DNA of 6,500 nucleotides from Candidatus Sifarchaeum subterraneum. Lineage in GTDB: Archaea > Asgardarchaeota > Sifarchaeia > Sifarchaeales > Sifarchaeaceae. Under the pieces are notes generated by a model. That model made no database searches. It had not been told where the DNA came from and saw only the letters and a list, made by a program, of their open reading frames with translations. The stretch is taken from positions 1 to 6,500 of the forward strand of contig JAECRX010000030.1 of the NCBI GenBank assembly GCA_016292335.1. Reading direction: 5' to 3'. The translations under genes were made by a program, and so were the position numbers. This document shows positions 1 through 5,617 of the stretch, piece by piece; the stretch's first letter is position 1, and each line of letters starts with the position of its first letter.

Positions 1-1
1 A

Positions 2-307
2 AAAATTCTATTTGTGCGTTTGCTTCCTGAAGGACGCCCAGTAAAACAAGGAAGATCATTTGGAACGATGGAAACAGGCAAGTGGGTCGGACCGATGATT
101 TCGCCAATCAATGGAAAACTTGCTGAACACAACAAGGGAGTAATTGCTAATCCCAGTTTATTGAACGATGATCCTTATGGAGATGGTTGGTTAGCTATAA
201 TCGAACCTTCAAATCTTGAAGCAGATCTTCAAAATGAAAATATATTAAAAGATGAAGAGTCGATCAAAAGCTACATAGAATCTGAAATCGCGAAATTTGA
301 GGAATAA
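2..307 (+). CDS. gcvH: Glycine cleavage system H-like lipoyl protein (3' part; 5' end outside window)
   Basis: The reading frame is open from base 2, so only the last 101 residues are visible. A GTG at 14 lies inside the domain and is not the real start. GcvH carries a lipoyl group on one lysine and shuttles the aminomethyl intermediate between the P, T and L proteins of the cytoplasmic glycine cleavage complex. The fragment shows the lipoyl hairpin: ETGK at visible residues 24-27 (lysine codon 80-82) aligns with the ESVK lipoylation site. It is followed by a SPINGKL turn, matching the family's SPVSGEV. The NDDPYGDGWL segment matches the family's conserved NEDPYGEGWL. The C-terminal tail is acidic and helical, as is usual. 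GK-W replaces the common VK-A around the lysine, so a GcvH paralogue (for example a lipoate-binding protein of another pathway) is possible. No partner genes are in view. Confidence 0.88.
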   Translation, partial: KILFVRLLPEGRPVKQGRSFGTMETGKWVGPMISPINGKLAEHNKGVIANPSLLNDDPYGDGWLAIIEPSNLEADLQNENILKDEESIKSYIESEIAKFEE

Positions 308-327
308 ACAAACACATAAACAAATAT

Positions 328-352
328 CCCTTTTTTTATTTTCCATTATTTC
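328..352 (+). terminator. T-rich archaeal-type terminator after gcvH
   Basis: About 20 bases after the gcvH stop there is a pyrimidine run with T7 and T4 tracts separated by single purines. No strong hairpin precedes it. Archaeal RNA polymerase terminates at such oligo-T tracts, so this is the likely 3' end of the gcvH transcript. The assignment rests on base composition and position only. Confidence 0.45.
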
Positions 353-471
353 TCATGTCAGTCCACTTTCGCAGATTTTGCCCATAAAATAAAAACTCAT
401 GACTTTTTATACTCCTTTTCAGAGCGCTTTACTCATTAAACAATTACTTTTTTTAAAGGATGATACTCCTA

Positions 472-510
472 ACTACTCCTACGGCACACTTCTTCGAAGG
501 AAGGAGTGGT
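472..510 (+). repeat. Inverted repeat in the leader of the transposase relic
   Basis: ACTACTCCT (472-480) and AGGAGTGGT (502-510) are complementary at eight of nine positions, enclosing a loop of 21 bases that itself holds the palindrome CTTCGAAG. The right arm covers the AAGGAG that would be the ribosome binding site of the ATG at 516. It may be a fossil of the element's terminal or subterminal repeat, or a stem that hides the ribosome binding site. No matching copy of the left arm was found at the other end of the relic. Confidence 0.4.
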
Positions 511-515
511 GGGTA

Positions 516-1083
516 ATGGCCACCTACGTGAGAGAACCAAATGAGAAGAGAAGGCGACACTAACGTCCTTTCTGCACGAGAAGGATGTGGTCTTATCCAA
601 TCGGGCTAAGTAGATCCTCCTGTCCCGAGAAGAGGTTAACGTTCTGGAAATACCCGAACGAATGGATAGACACCCTTCGTGTGTACACCCTTGGATCAAG
701 GATTCAACAAGCAAGGTATGGGCATAATGTAGTGGAAGTACTCCTCTAGTAGCCCCTCAAAATTCAAAGCAGAAGAAAAGGCGAAAATACTACAGATATT
801 ACCAGAAAAGCCCTGGGGTTTGGGGAAGCCTTTCACAAACTGAGCTCTCAAAAATTTACAGGAGGAACTGACCGCAAGAGGAATCTCCACTAGTGAAGTT
901 GGTTACACCACATGATCGAGGAAAGTGGCATCTCCTCTCAAAAAGCCAAACAATGGATCCCCTTTTATCCTAAATTTTATGCGGGACATAATGGGAGTAA
1001 AGGCGGCACCTTCTTTAAAATTTCTGAAGCCCTCTTGTGCACTTTTTTCTTCATTTTGCCATTTAGATTTAATGGACGAATTC
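516..1083 (+). pseudogene. Degraded IS630-type transposase (HTH part, several stops and frameshifts)
   Basis: No long frame is open here, but consecutive pieces in different frames read as one transposase. From 554, residues resembling a helix-turn-helix N-terminus run LTSFLHEKDVVLSNRAK, a TAG at 611, then ILLSREEVNVLEIPERMDRH and PWIKD. After a one-base shift near 701 comes FNKQG, a TAG at 730, then KFKAEEKAKILQILPEKP, a TGA at 841 standing where tryptophan is expected (FTN-stop-ALKNL), and LQEELTARGISTSEVGY. After another shift near 911 comes EESGISSQKAKQWI. This order (HTH, RFN..G linker, second helical DNA-binding segment) is that of IS630/Tc1-mariner-like transposases. A trailing LMDEF at about 1069-1083 could be a remnant of the first DDE acidic motif, but that part is weak. 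A good ribosome binding site (AAGGAG, 501-506) precedes the ATG at 516. The relic is dead. The 3' boundary is uncertain beyond about 965. Confidence 0.68.
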
Positions 1084-1098
1084 ATAGGGGGAGAAAAC

Positions 1099-1106
1099 TA
1101 TAAAAA
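1099..1106 (+). promoter_or_regulatory. TATA box for the thiamine-type regulator
   Basis: TATAAAAA is a close match to the archaeal TATA box. Transcription would start about 25 bases downstream, near 1125-1130, giving a very short leader that just includes the GGTGA at 1129-1133 ahead of the GTG at 1141. The box lies at or just beyond the 3' edge of the transposase relic, so the promoter may partly derive from the insertion. Confidence 0.4.
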
Positions 1107-1128
1107 ACTTGGATCACCAAAGAAGCTT

Positions 1129-1133
1129 GGTGA
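1129..1133 (+). promoter_or_regulatory. Ribosome binding site GGTGA that favours the GTG start at 1141
   Basis: GGTGA is complementary to the TCACC of the archaeal 16S rRNA 3' end and sits seven bases before GTG 1141. The ATG at 1072 and the ATG at 925, which extend the same frame, have no such site. This decides the start in favour of 1141. Confidence 0.5.
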
Positions 1134-1140
1134 AATCGTT

Positions 1141-2100
1141 GTGAAATTCGCATGTGAAATCGTTGTAAAACAATTATTACCCACACTCCGAATGCTTGTC
1201 GCTAGGGAATTATTTAACAAAGGTCTTACTCAAGAAGAAATCGCAAAAAAATTAGGAGTAACTCAAGCAGCAATTTCAAAATATTTATCCAGAGAACTAA
1301 AAATCCCCATATCCCATGAAATTTCGGATTATTTGATCCCCGTTTCAAAAGAAATCTCAGAGGTCATAACGGTATATGATGATCCAAGAGAGGGATTAAG
1401 CCGATTCTGCCAATTTTGTTTTGCCTTAAGAGATAGAGGAATCATTTGTAATTTGCATGAAGAGGTCTTTCCTCCATTGAAAAACCTAGATTGTGATCTT
1501 TGTAGGACTATTATACCCGCTAAAGAACCGATGGAAATCCCTGAAAGAATTGAAGTCCTTTTAAATATGGAAAAAGCGATAAAAATTCTCGAAAAAGCGA
1601 GTGATAATATACAAAAATTGATGCCCGAGGTAAGAATGAACATTGTTATGGCAGTTTCTGGAGCAGAAGTTGTTGAGGATGTTGCAGCAATTCCTGGGCG
1701 TATAATATTAATCAAAGATAAACTAAGAGCTATAACTAAACCATCATTTGGTGCTTCTCACCATCTCGCAAAAATTGTTTTGACACTTATGGAATATAAT
1801 AAAGACATAAGAGCAGTCTTGAATGTCAAATATACCGAAAATATAGCAAAAACAGCTGAATTACTTGACTTTTCCATTTCTGAATTTGATAGAAAAATCG
1901 CTCCAAATGATATCGCTTTAAATGATATTATCATCTGGGGAGTTGAAACTTCTATTAAGAAAATGAGTAATGTTATCCCTGATTTGATTTATGATGTTGG
2001 TGCCTTTGGAATTGAACCAATGCTGTACATAACTGGGAATTCTGCCGTAGAAGTCGCTGAGAAAGCTGTGAAAATTAGCAATACTCTACAAGTAGGTTAA
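1141..2100 (+). CDS. thiR: HTH-ThiN transcriptional regulator of thiamine metabolism (ThiR-like)
   Basis: A 319-residue protein with three parts. Residues 1-55 begin with the family pattern CEIVVKQLLP and hold a helix-turn-helix (TQEEIAKKLGVTQAAISKYL, about 30-49). Residues 85-125 hold a metal-site-like cluster: C90-x2-C93, C103-x2-H106, C118-x2-C121. Residues about 155-315 form a ThiN domain (AAIPGRI, FGASHHLAKIVL, WGVE, PDLIYDVGAFGIEPM). ThiN alone is a thiamine-phosphate synthase; fused to an HTH it is known in archaea as ThiR, a repressor sensing thiamine phosphates. DNA-binding control of thiamine synthesis or uptake genes is therefore the likely role, though retained enzyme activity cannot be excluded. 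The frame is open back to 925, but residues upstream of 1141 look unrelated and overlap the transposase relic. The GTG at 1141 fits the family N-terminus and has a GGTGA site. No thiamine genes are visible nearby. Confidence 0.85.
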   Translation: MKFACEIVVKQLLPTLRMLVARELFNKGLTQEEIAKKLGVTQAAISKYLSRELKIPISHEISDYLIPVSKEISEVITVYDDPREGLSRFCQFCFALRDRGIICNLHEEVFPPLKNLDCDLCRTIIPAKEPMEIPERIEVLLNMEKAIKILEKASDNIQKLMPEVRMNIVMAVSGAEVVEDVAAIPGRIILIKDKLRAITKPSFGASHHLAKIVLTLMEYNKDIRAVLNVKYTENIAKTAELLDFSISEFDRKIAPNDIALNDIIIWGVETSIKKMSNVIPDLIYDVGAFGIEPMLYITGNSAVEVAEKAVKISNTLQVG

Positions 2101-2156
2101 CTCACCATTTATGAGCGCTTATCATTTGTAAAGAAGAAACAGAGAATTTTATTATC

Positions 2157-2465
2157 TTAAAGAGCTCTAACTATCTCAAATTTTTTCGTTCTGGGATAAC
2201 CCCTTGAAAAAGCCTTCCCACATTCTTTGCATACCAATTTCAAGTCGACTTTCTTGCTAGTTTTAGAAGCTCTTGACGTCTGGGTAATAGCCCGCTTTGA
2301 ATATCGTCCTTTGTTTCCATAACCTTTTTTATGACGCTTTCCTCTTCTTTCTCCTTTCGACATTTGCCTTCTCTTTCTTCCCGGTTTTACTTTTTTTACT
2401 TCATGATCATTATGTTTTCTACAGCTCTTACAGAAAGCCTTGATAATTGAGGGCATTTTTGCCAT
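2157..2465 (-). CDS. rpl44e: Large ribosomal subunit protein eL42 (L44e)
   Basis: A 102-residue, very basic protein of the archaeal/eukaryotic eL42 family, which binds 23S rRNA near the E site of the large ribosomal subunit. The start at 2465 (MAKMPSIIKAFC) aligns residue for residue with the family N-terminus MPKxPxxIRTYC. The frame extends four codons upstream to 2477, but this adds nothing conserved. The zinc ribbon is complete: C12-x2-C15 near the start and C79-x2-C82 near the end. Between them lie the family's basic stretch KGERRGKRHKKGYG and its glycine loop. It is slightly longer than the usual 92-95 residues because of a basic serine/lysine-rich insertion around 55-75. It converges on the ThiN regulator with 56 bases between the stops. 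The common archaeal partner eS27 (rps27e) is not beside it. No clear ribosome binding site is seen. Confidence 0.93.
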   Translation of the reverse strand: MAKMPSIIKAFCKSCRKHNDHEVKKVKPGRKRRQMSKGERRGKRHKKGYGNKGRYSKRAITQTSRASKTSKKVDLKLVCKECGKAFSRGYPRTKKFEIVRAL

Positions 2466-2517
2466 GAGGAGCATCAACCGTTTTTCTAGTAGAGTTCTGA
2501 AAGGAAAAAGAGTTGCA

Positions 2518-2527
2518 TTTATTAAAA
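2518..2527 (-). promoter_or_regulatory. Possible TATA box for rpl44e
   Basis: On the minus strand an AT-only stretch (TTTTTAATAA) lies about 55 bases before the eL42 start, which would place transcription initiation near 2497 and leave a leader of about 30 bases. It suggests eL42 can be transcribed independently of the EamA gene upstream. The match to the consensus is only moderate. Confidence 0.3.
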
Positions 2528-2561
2528 ACTTTTCTGCATCAAACCTAAATTTGTGATTGTT

Positions 2562-2579
2562 CTTGCAGTTATCTGCAAG
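2562..2579 (-). repeat. Perfect 7-bp hairpin between the EamA gene and rpl44e
   Basis: CTTGCAG (2562-2568) and CTGCAAG (2573-2579) pair perfectly around a TTAT loop. On the minus strand it lies 23 bases after the EamA stop. The motif ATAACTGCAA on that strand occurs twice nearby, once inside the hairpin and once at the EamA gene end. There is no T run behind it, so a simple stem-plus-T terminator is not supported. It could be an operator-like site, an RNA-processing site or chance. Confidence 0.45.
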
Positions 2580-2602
2580 TTTAGTTCTTTCATATTTTGC
2601 AG

Positions 2603-3061
2603 TTATTTTAAAAGCAAATAAAGGGATATGCAGAAAAAAAGGATTCCAGCCAATTTAGTGTGTGAAAGATCCTCATTTAAGAACAGGATAGCAAGAATGA
2701 CAGTAATTGCAATGCCTAAGTATCTAATCGGAGCTGCAAGGCCAACTTCGAGATTTTCTAAGGCGTAGATATAAAAGAAAAAGCTGAAAGAAATAAAGAA
2801 TCCAGCTAGAAAGGTATATTTCAATTCATATATGTTGGCAATCTCACTTGGATCAATGAAATTAATGATCCCTTTTTCGCTCATGTTATGCCACATAGCC
2901 AGTATTAACAGCATTATCGCTTGAACTGATATAAAAAATACAATGGTGTTACTAACGCCCACTTTTTGAACAGAAACTTTATATAAAAAGTTACCTACTC
3001 CAAAAAGGAGCATTGCAACGATGATAATCATGATTGAAATTGAATATCTCAAGAACATCAC
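2603..3061 (-). CDS. Single-domain EamA/DMT-superfamily membrane protein
   Basis: A 152-residue hydrophobic protein with about five predicted membrane spans (roughly residues 8-28, 38-57, 82-100, 105-127, 136-151). The signature of an EamA repeat is in the second half: YIYALENLEVGLAAPIRYLG, followed by a span ending in FLNEDLS and a last span, matching the family's ALxxGxxSxVxPI and FLGExLT pattern. Full transporters of the drug/metabolite superfamily have two such repeats (about 300 residues). One-repeat proteins of about 140-150 residues are common in archaea and act as dimers. The substrate cannot be read from the sequence. The start is GTG at 3061 or ATG at 3058; there is no strong ribosome binding site. 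It lies 56 bases after the pyrG stop on the same strand, separated by T runs, so co-transcription is uncertain. Confidence 0.75.
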   Translation of the reverse strand: MMFLRYSISIMIIIVAMLLFGVGNFLYKVSVQKVGVSNTIVFFISVQAIMLLILAMWHNMSEKGIINFIDPSEIANIYELKYTFLAGFFISFSFFFYIYALENLEVGLAAPIRYLGIAITVILAILFLNEDLSHTKLAGILFFCISLYLLLK

Positions 3062-3092
3062 GCTCTGCCTAAAATATTTTTTGAGAGTGTTT

Positions 3093-3108
3093 AAAAAAAA
3101 TGTAAAAA
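3093..3108 (-). terminator. T-rich terminator after pyrG
   Basis: Reading the minus strand past the pyrG stop there are T5 and T8 runs within 16 bases, with no stem in front. This is the usual shape of an archaeal intrinsic terminator. An AT-rich stretch (AAAATATTTT, 3071-3080) just after could serve as a promoter for the EamA gene, although it is very close to that start. Confidence 0.4.
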
Positions 3109-3117
3109 TTGCTTAGT

Positions 3118-4770
3118 TTAATACCTTTGGTCGATAGATTCTTCCAAGATTTTTTCTTTCCTTAATTTCCTTTCTAAGGCCGATTTCACGAATCCAAAAT
3201 ATGGTGGAGAAGGATTTCCAGGTCTAGATTTAAACTCTGGATGAAATTGGGTTCCAAAAAAGAAAGGATGTTCGTCACGAGGGAGTTCAATTATTTCAAC
3301 CAAATATTTGTCAGGACTGCGTCCTGAGAAAATCAACCCATTTTTTTCTAAGATTTCATGATAATCGGGTGAAACCTCAAAACGATGTCGATGACGTTCA
3401 TGGATCAATTTTTTGCCATAAAGTTCGTATGCCAAAGTTCCTAGCTCAATAGCAGTGGGATAGAATCCTAATCTCATCGTACCTCCCTTGTCTGTTATTT
3501 CAGTCTGTTCAGGCAGAAGATCGATAACGGGATAGGGAGTGTTGGAATCAATTTCTGTACTATTCGCACCATCTAAACCAACTATATTTCTGGCAAATTC
3601 AACAACAGCAAGTTGTAAGCCGAAACATATCCCTAGATAGGGAATTAAATTCTCTCTGGCATACTTAATTGTTAAAATTTTTCCTTCTGTTCCTCTCACC
3701 CCAAAGCCACCCGGAACCAAAATACCATCGTAATTTTTAAGATTATTTATCTTTTCGGGATACTTCTCAAACAATTCGGTGGAAACCCAATTGATGTCTA
3801 CTTCTGTGTCTAGAATAGCTCCCGCGTGGTGGAGTGCCTCATTTACGGAAATGTATGAATCCATCAAACCGGTATATTTTCCTGTAATTGCGATTTTTAC
3901 CGTATGGTGTGCATCAATAAATGAATTGGAGATGGTTTTCCAATTCGTCCATTGGGGTTGTCTTGGCTCTAAGGAGAGATGTTCAATGACAAGATGTCCA
4001 AGCCCTTGTTCATCCAGAAAAAGAGGAACCTGATATGTTGAGGGAAGGTCAGGTAAACTGAAAATTGCCTCTTTCTCCACATCACAAAATAAGGCGATTT
4101 TTTCCCGTGATGGCTCATCCAGTGGAGTTTCGTCACTGGTTCTAGCAATTATAATGTTGGGTACAATCCCAATGCTTCTTAACTCCTTTGTTGAGTGCTG
4201 GGTCGGTTTTGTTTTAAACTCTCCTATATGCGGTGGATGAGGCACATATGTCAAATGGACAAAGAGACAGTCTTCTTTTCCTTCCTCTGCACGCATTTGT
4301 CGGACCGCTTCCAAAAACGGTTGCCCTTCAATGTCACCAACTGTTCCGCCAATCTCGATTACAACAAGTTCCTTGCCCTTTCCAGCTTTTCGTATCCTAT
4401 CCTTTATTTCATCAGTGATATGAGGGATGATCTGAACGCACTTACCTAGATATTCCCCACGTCTTTCTCTCTCAATAACAGAAGAATATACCTGACCAGT
4501 GGTAATATTATTTAAAAATGAAAGATTTTGATCAAGAAAGCGTTCATATGTCCCCAAATCCTGATCTCCTTCAAACCCATCATCAGTTACAAACACTTCT
4601 CCATGCTGAAAGGGATTCATTGTACCTGCATCACAATTTAAATATGGATCAATTTTTAATGCCCCAACTTCAAATCCTCTTACTTGAAGTATTTTGCAGA
4701 TTGATGCTGTGACAACACCTTTGCCCAACCCACTCATTACTCCACCTGTAACAATGATGTATTTAGGCAT
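3118..4770 (-). CDS. pyrG: CTP synthase (glutamine hydrolysing)
   Basis: A full-length 550-residue enzyme (family 530-550) that makes CTP from UTP, ATP and glutamine in the cytoplasm, the last step of de novo pyrimidine nucleotide synthesis. The N-terminal synthase domain (about 1-270) has the P-loop GGVMSGLGKG (9-18, K17), KIDPY (K39), the magnesium ligands D71 and E139 (IEIGGTVGDIEG), and KTKPTQHS (186-193), which binds UTP. The C-terminal class I glutamine amidotransferase domain (about 290-540) has the oxyanion loop GGFGVRG (354-360), the nucleophile C382 in GICFGLQ, and the H510/E512 pair in FHPEF. All catalytic residues are present. The ATG at 4770 has GGGGG eight bases upstream. The segment before KTKPT reads VPHPPHIGEF, where many homologues have VPYLxxxGE. 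It is transcribed away from the GINS gene. Confidence 0.98.
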   Translation of the reverse strand: MPKYIIVTGGVMSGLGKGVVTASICKILQVRGFEVGALKIDPYLNCDAGTMNPFQHGEVFVTDDGFEGDQDLGTYERFLDQNLSFLNNITTGQVYSSVIERERRGEYLGKCVQIIPHITDEIKDRIRKAGKGKELVVIEIGGTVGDIEGQPFLEAVRQMRAEEGKEDCLFVHLTYVPHPPHIGEFKTKPTQHSTKELRSIGIVPNIIIARTSDETPLDEPSREKIALFCDVEKEAIFSLPDLPSTYQVPLFLDEQGLGHLVIEHLSLEPRQPQWTNWKTISNSFIDAHHTVKIAITGKYTGLMDSYISVNEALHHAGAILDTEVDINWVSTELFEKYPEKINNLKNYDGILVPGGFGVRGTEGKILTIKYARENLIPYLGICFGLQLAVVEFARNIVGLDGANSTEIDSNTPYPVIDLLPEQTEITDKGGTMRLGFYPTAIELGTLAYELYGKKLIHERHRHRFEVSPDYHEILEKNGLIFSGRSPDKYLVEIIELPRDEHPFFFGTQFHPEFKSRPGNPSPPYFGFVKSALERKLRKEKILEESIDQRY

Positions 4771-4778
4771 ATTAGATT

Positions 4779-4833
4779 CCCCCTTTGATTATGAACGATA
4801 AGAATTGGAGGCTGTATGGATAAAAGTTTAAAA
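4779..4833 (-). promoter_or_regulatory. Leader and possible TATA box of pyrG
   Basis: On the minus strand TTTTAAAC (4833-4826) could be the TATA box. Initiation about 25 bases on, near 4803, leaves a leader of roughly 30 bases containing GGGGG (4783-4779), eight bases ahead of the ATG. The 250-bp divergent region 4771-5020 otherwise holds only AT-rich sequence; I see no attenuator or riboswitch-like structure in it. Confidence 0.35.
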
Positions 4834-4965
4834 CGAAAAGTTATACAAAGATCCAACAAATGTTTAGTATTTGAATTTTTTCTAATCAAAAGACTTCCTT
4901 CATTGTTTTATTTGTACATTGATTTAAAAAAGATTATCCAATAATGTAGGATTGAATACAAGAGG

Positions 4966-4972
4966 TTTAAAT
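4966..4972 (+). promoter_or_regulatory. Possible TATA box for the GINS gene
   Basis: TTTAAAT preceded by AAGAGG lies 54 bases before the ATG at 5021, which would place initiation near 4993-4997. The leader of about 25 bases would contain the weak ribosome binding site AAGGGAG (5003-5009). This is a motif and distance argument only. Confidence 0.4.
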
Positions 4973-5020
4973 CCCACATTTTTTGGGTGAATTTGAAAAT
5001 CAAGGGAGAAAAGATGTAGA

Positions 5021-5548
5021 ATGAATGAGCTGGATTTGATCATCAAGCGGACGCTTTTTGAGCAGGAAGAAAAAAACGTCAAAATAAAATTATTAAAAGA
5101 CGTTCATGAATTTGAATTAGTTAAAAAATTTGGATCGTTTAAGTCTGAGGATCTAGTTGAAGTACCTTTATGGATTGCAAAATTCCTTGTGGAAAAAGGA
5201 TTTGCAAAATTTTCCAAAGAAGTTAAAGAATTGGATATTTCTGATTTACAGCGTATCCTTTGGAAAGAGAAGAAGGACCAGAAGCTCAGTCCTTTGGATT
5301 ATGACTTTTATCAGAATTTAAAGCAATATATTGAACTCTTAGATGAAGGAGATGAAGAGGAATTAATGAAGGTAAAAACATTAACAAAAGATATAATCGC
5401 CGTAAGATTATCTAAAATCATGAAATTAGCAAGTAGAGGGGAAAATTCTAAGAAAATGCTTGAAAATATGACAGAAGAAGAGAAATGGCTTCATAAAAGA
5501 ATCGAAAGTACGTTTACAGTGTGGTTGAACAAAATCATCAACTTTTGA
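5021..5548 (+). CDS. GINS replication complex subunit, Gins23-like
   Basis: A 175-residue protein resembling archaeal GINS subunits, which bind MCM and the Cdc45/RecJ-like protein to form the replicative helicase assembly. The small beta-rich B domain comes first: residues about 20-63, with IKLLKDVHEF, a GSFKSEDLVEVP turn and PLWIAKFLVEKGFA. The helical A domain follows (about 75-172, with DYDFYQNLKQYIELL, AVRLSKIMKLA and TEEEKWLHKRIE). B before A is the order of the Gins23/Psf2-Psf3 class, whereas Gins51/Sld5-Psf1 have A first. The PLWIA motif also matches the Psf2-like pattern. Sequence similarity within GINS is low, so the class call rests on order and the B-domain motif. It lies 69 bases upstream of the RNA polymerase H gene on the same strand. 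Confidence 0.75.
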   Translation: MNELDLIIKRTLFEQEEKNVKIKLLKDVHEFELVKKFGSFKSEDLVEVPLWIAKFLVEKGFAKFSKEVKELDISDLQRILWKEKKDQKLSPLDYDFYQNLKQYIELLDEGDEEELMKVKTLTKDIIAVRLSKIMKLASRGENSKKMLENMTEEEKWLHKRIESTFTVWLNKIINF

Positions 5549-5572
5549 AAATTGTATTGTCACTAAGCAAAA

Positions 5573-5580
5573 TTTTTTAA
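5573..5580 (+). promoter_or_regulatory. Possible TATA-like element ahead of the Rpb5-like gene
   Basis: TTTTTTAA in the 69-base gap between the GINS stop and the TTG at 5618 lies about 40 bases before the start. It could act as a weak TATA box, or as a T-rich terminator for the GINS gene. The sequence does not decide whether the two genes are co-transcribed. Confidence 0.25.
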
Positions 5581-5605
5581 GGGAAACTAATCTCATAATC
5601 CTCAA

Positions 5606-5611
5606 GAGGGG
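5606..5611 (+). promoter_or_regulatory. Ribosome binding site that sets the TTG start of the Rpb5-like gene
   Basis: GAGGGG ends six bases before the TTG at 5618, a good archaeal Shine-Dalgarno placement. The next in-frame ATG (5666) has no such site and would remove the first helix, so the TTG start is preferred. Confidence 0.55.
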
Positions 5612-5617
5612 ACCTAT

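Noticed and set aside
460..910. GC-richer stretch without a long frame as a structured RNA (RNase P or SRP RNA)
   Set aside because: None of the conserved RNase P or SRP signatures appear in order, whereas translated pieces in several frames match a transposase.
917..937. GATCGAGGAAAGTGG resembling the RNase P conserved region I
   Set aside because: The other conserved regions do not follow, and the bases read as EESGISS of the transposase relic.
469..1085. Minus-strand frames of 60-81 residues across the relic (469-714, 696-890, 903-1085)
   Set aside because: They lie opposite the transposase fragments, show no recognisable family and have no upstream signals; they are shadows.
925..1140. 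Longer N-terminus for the ThiN regulator (starts at 925 or 1072)
   Set aside because: The extra residues do not resemble the family, overlap the transposase relic and lack a ribosome binding site; GTG 1141 has one and fits the family start.
1329..1715. Minus-strand frame of 128 residues inside the ThiN regulator
   Set aside because: It is antisense to well-conserved HTH-ThiN coding sequence and has no family features.
3779..4712. Several plus-strand frames inside pyrG (for example 3779-4033, 4195-4449)
   Set aside because: They are antisense to an intact, highly conserved CTP synthase.
4771..5020. Riboswitch or attenuator in the pyrG/GINS divergent region
   Set aside because: The region is AT-rich with only short TATA-like motifs and no convincing long-range pairing; nothing beyond promoters can be supported.
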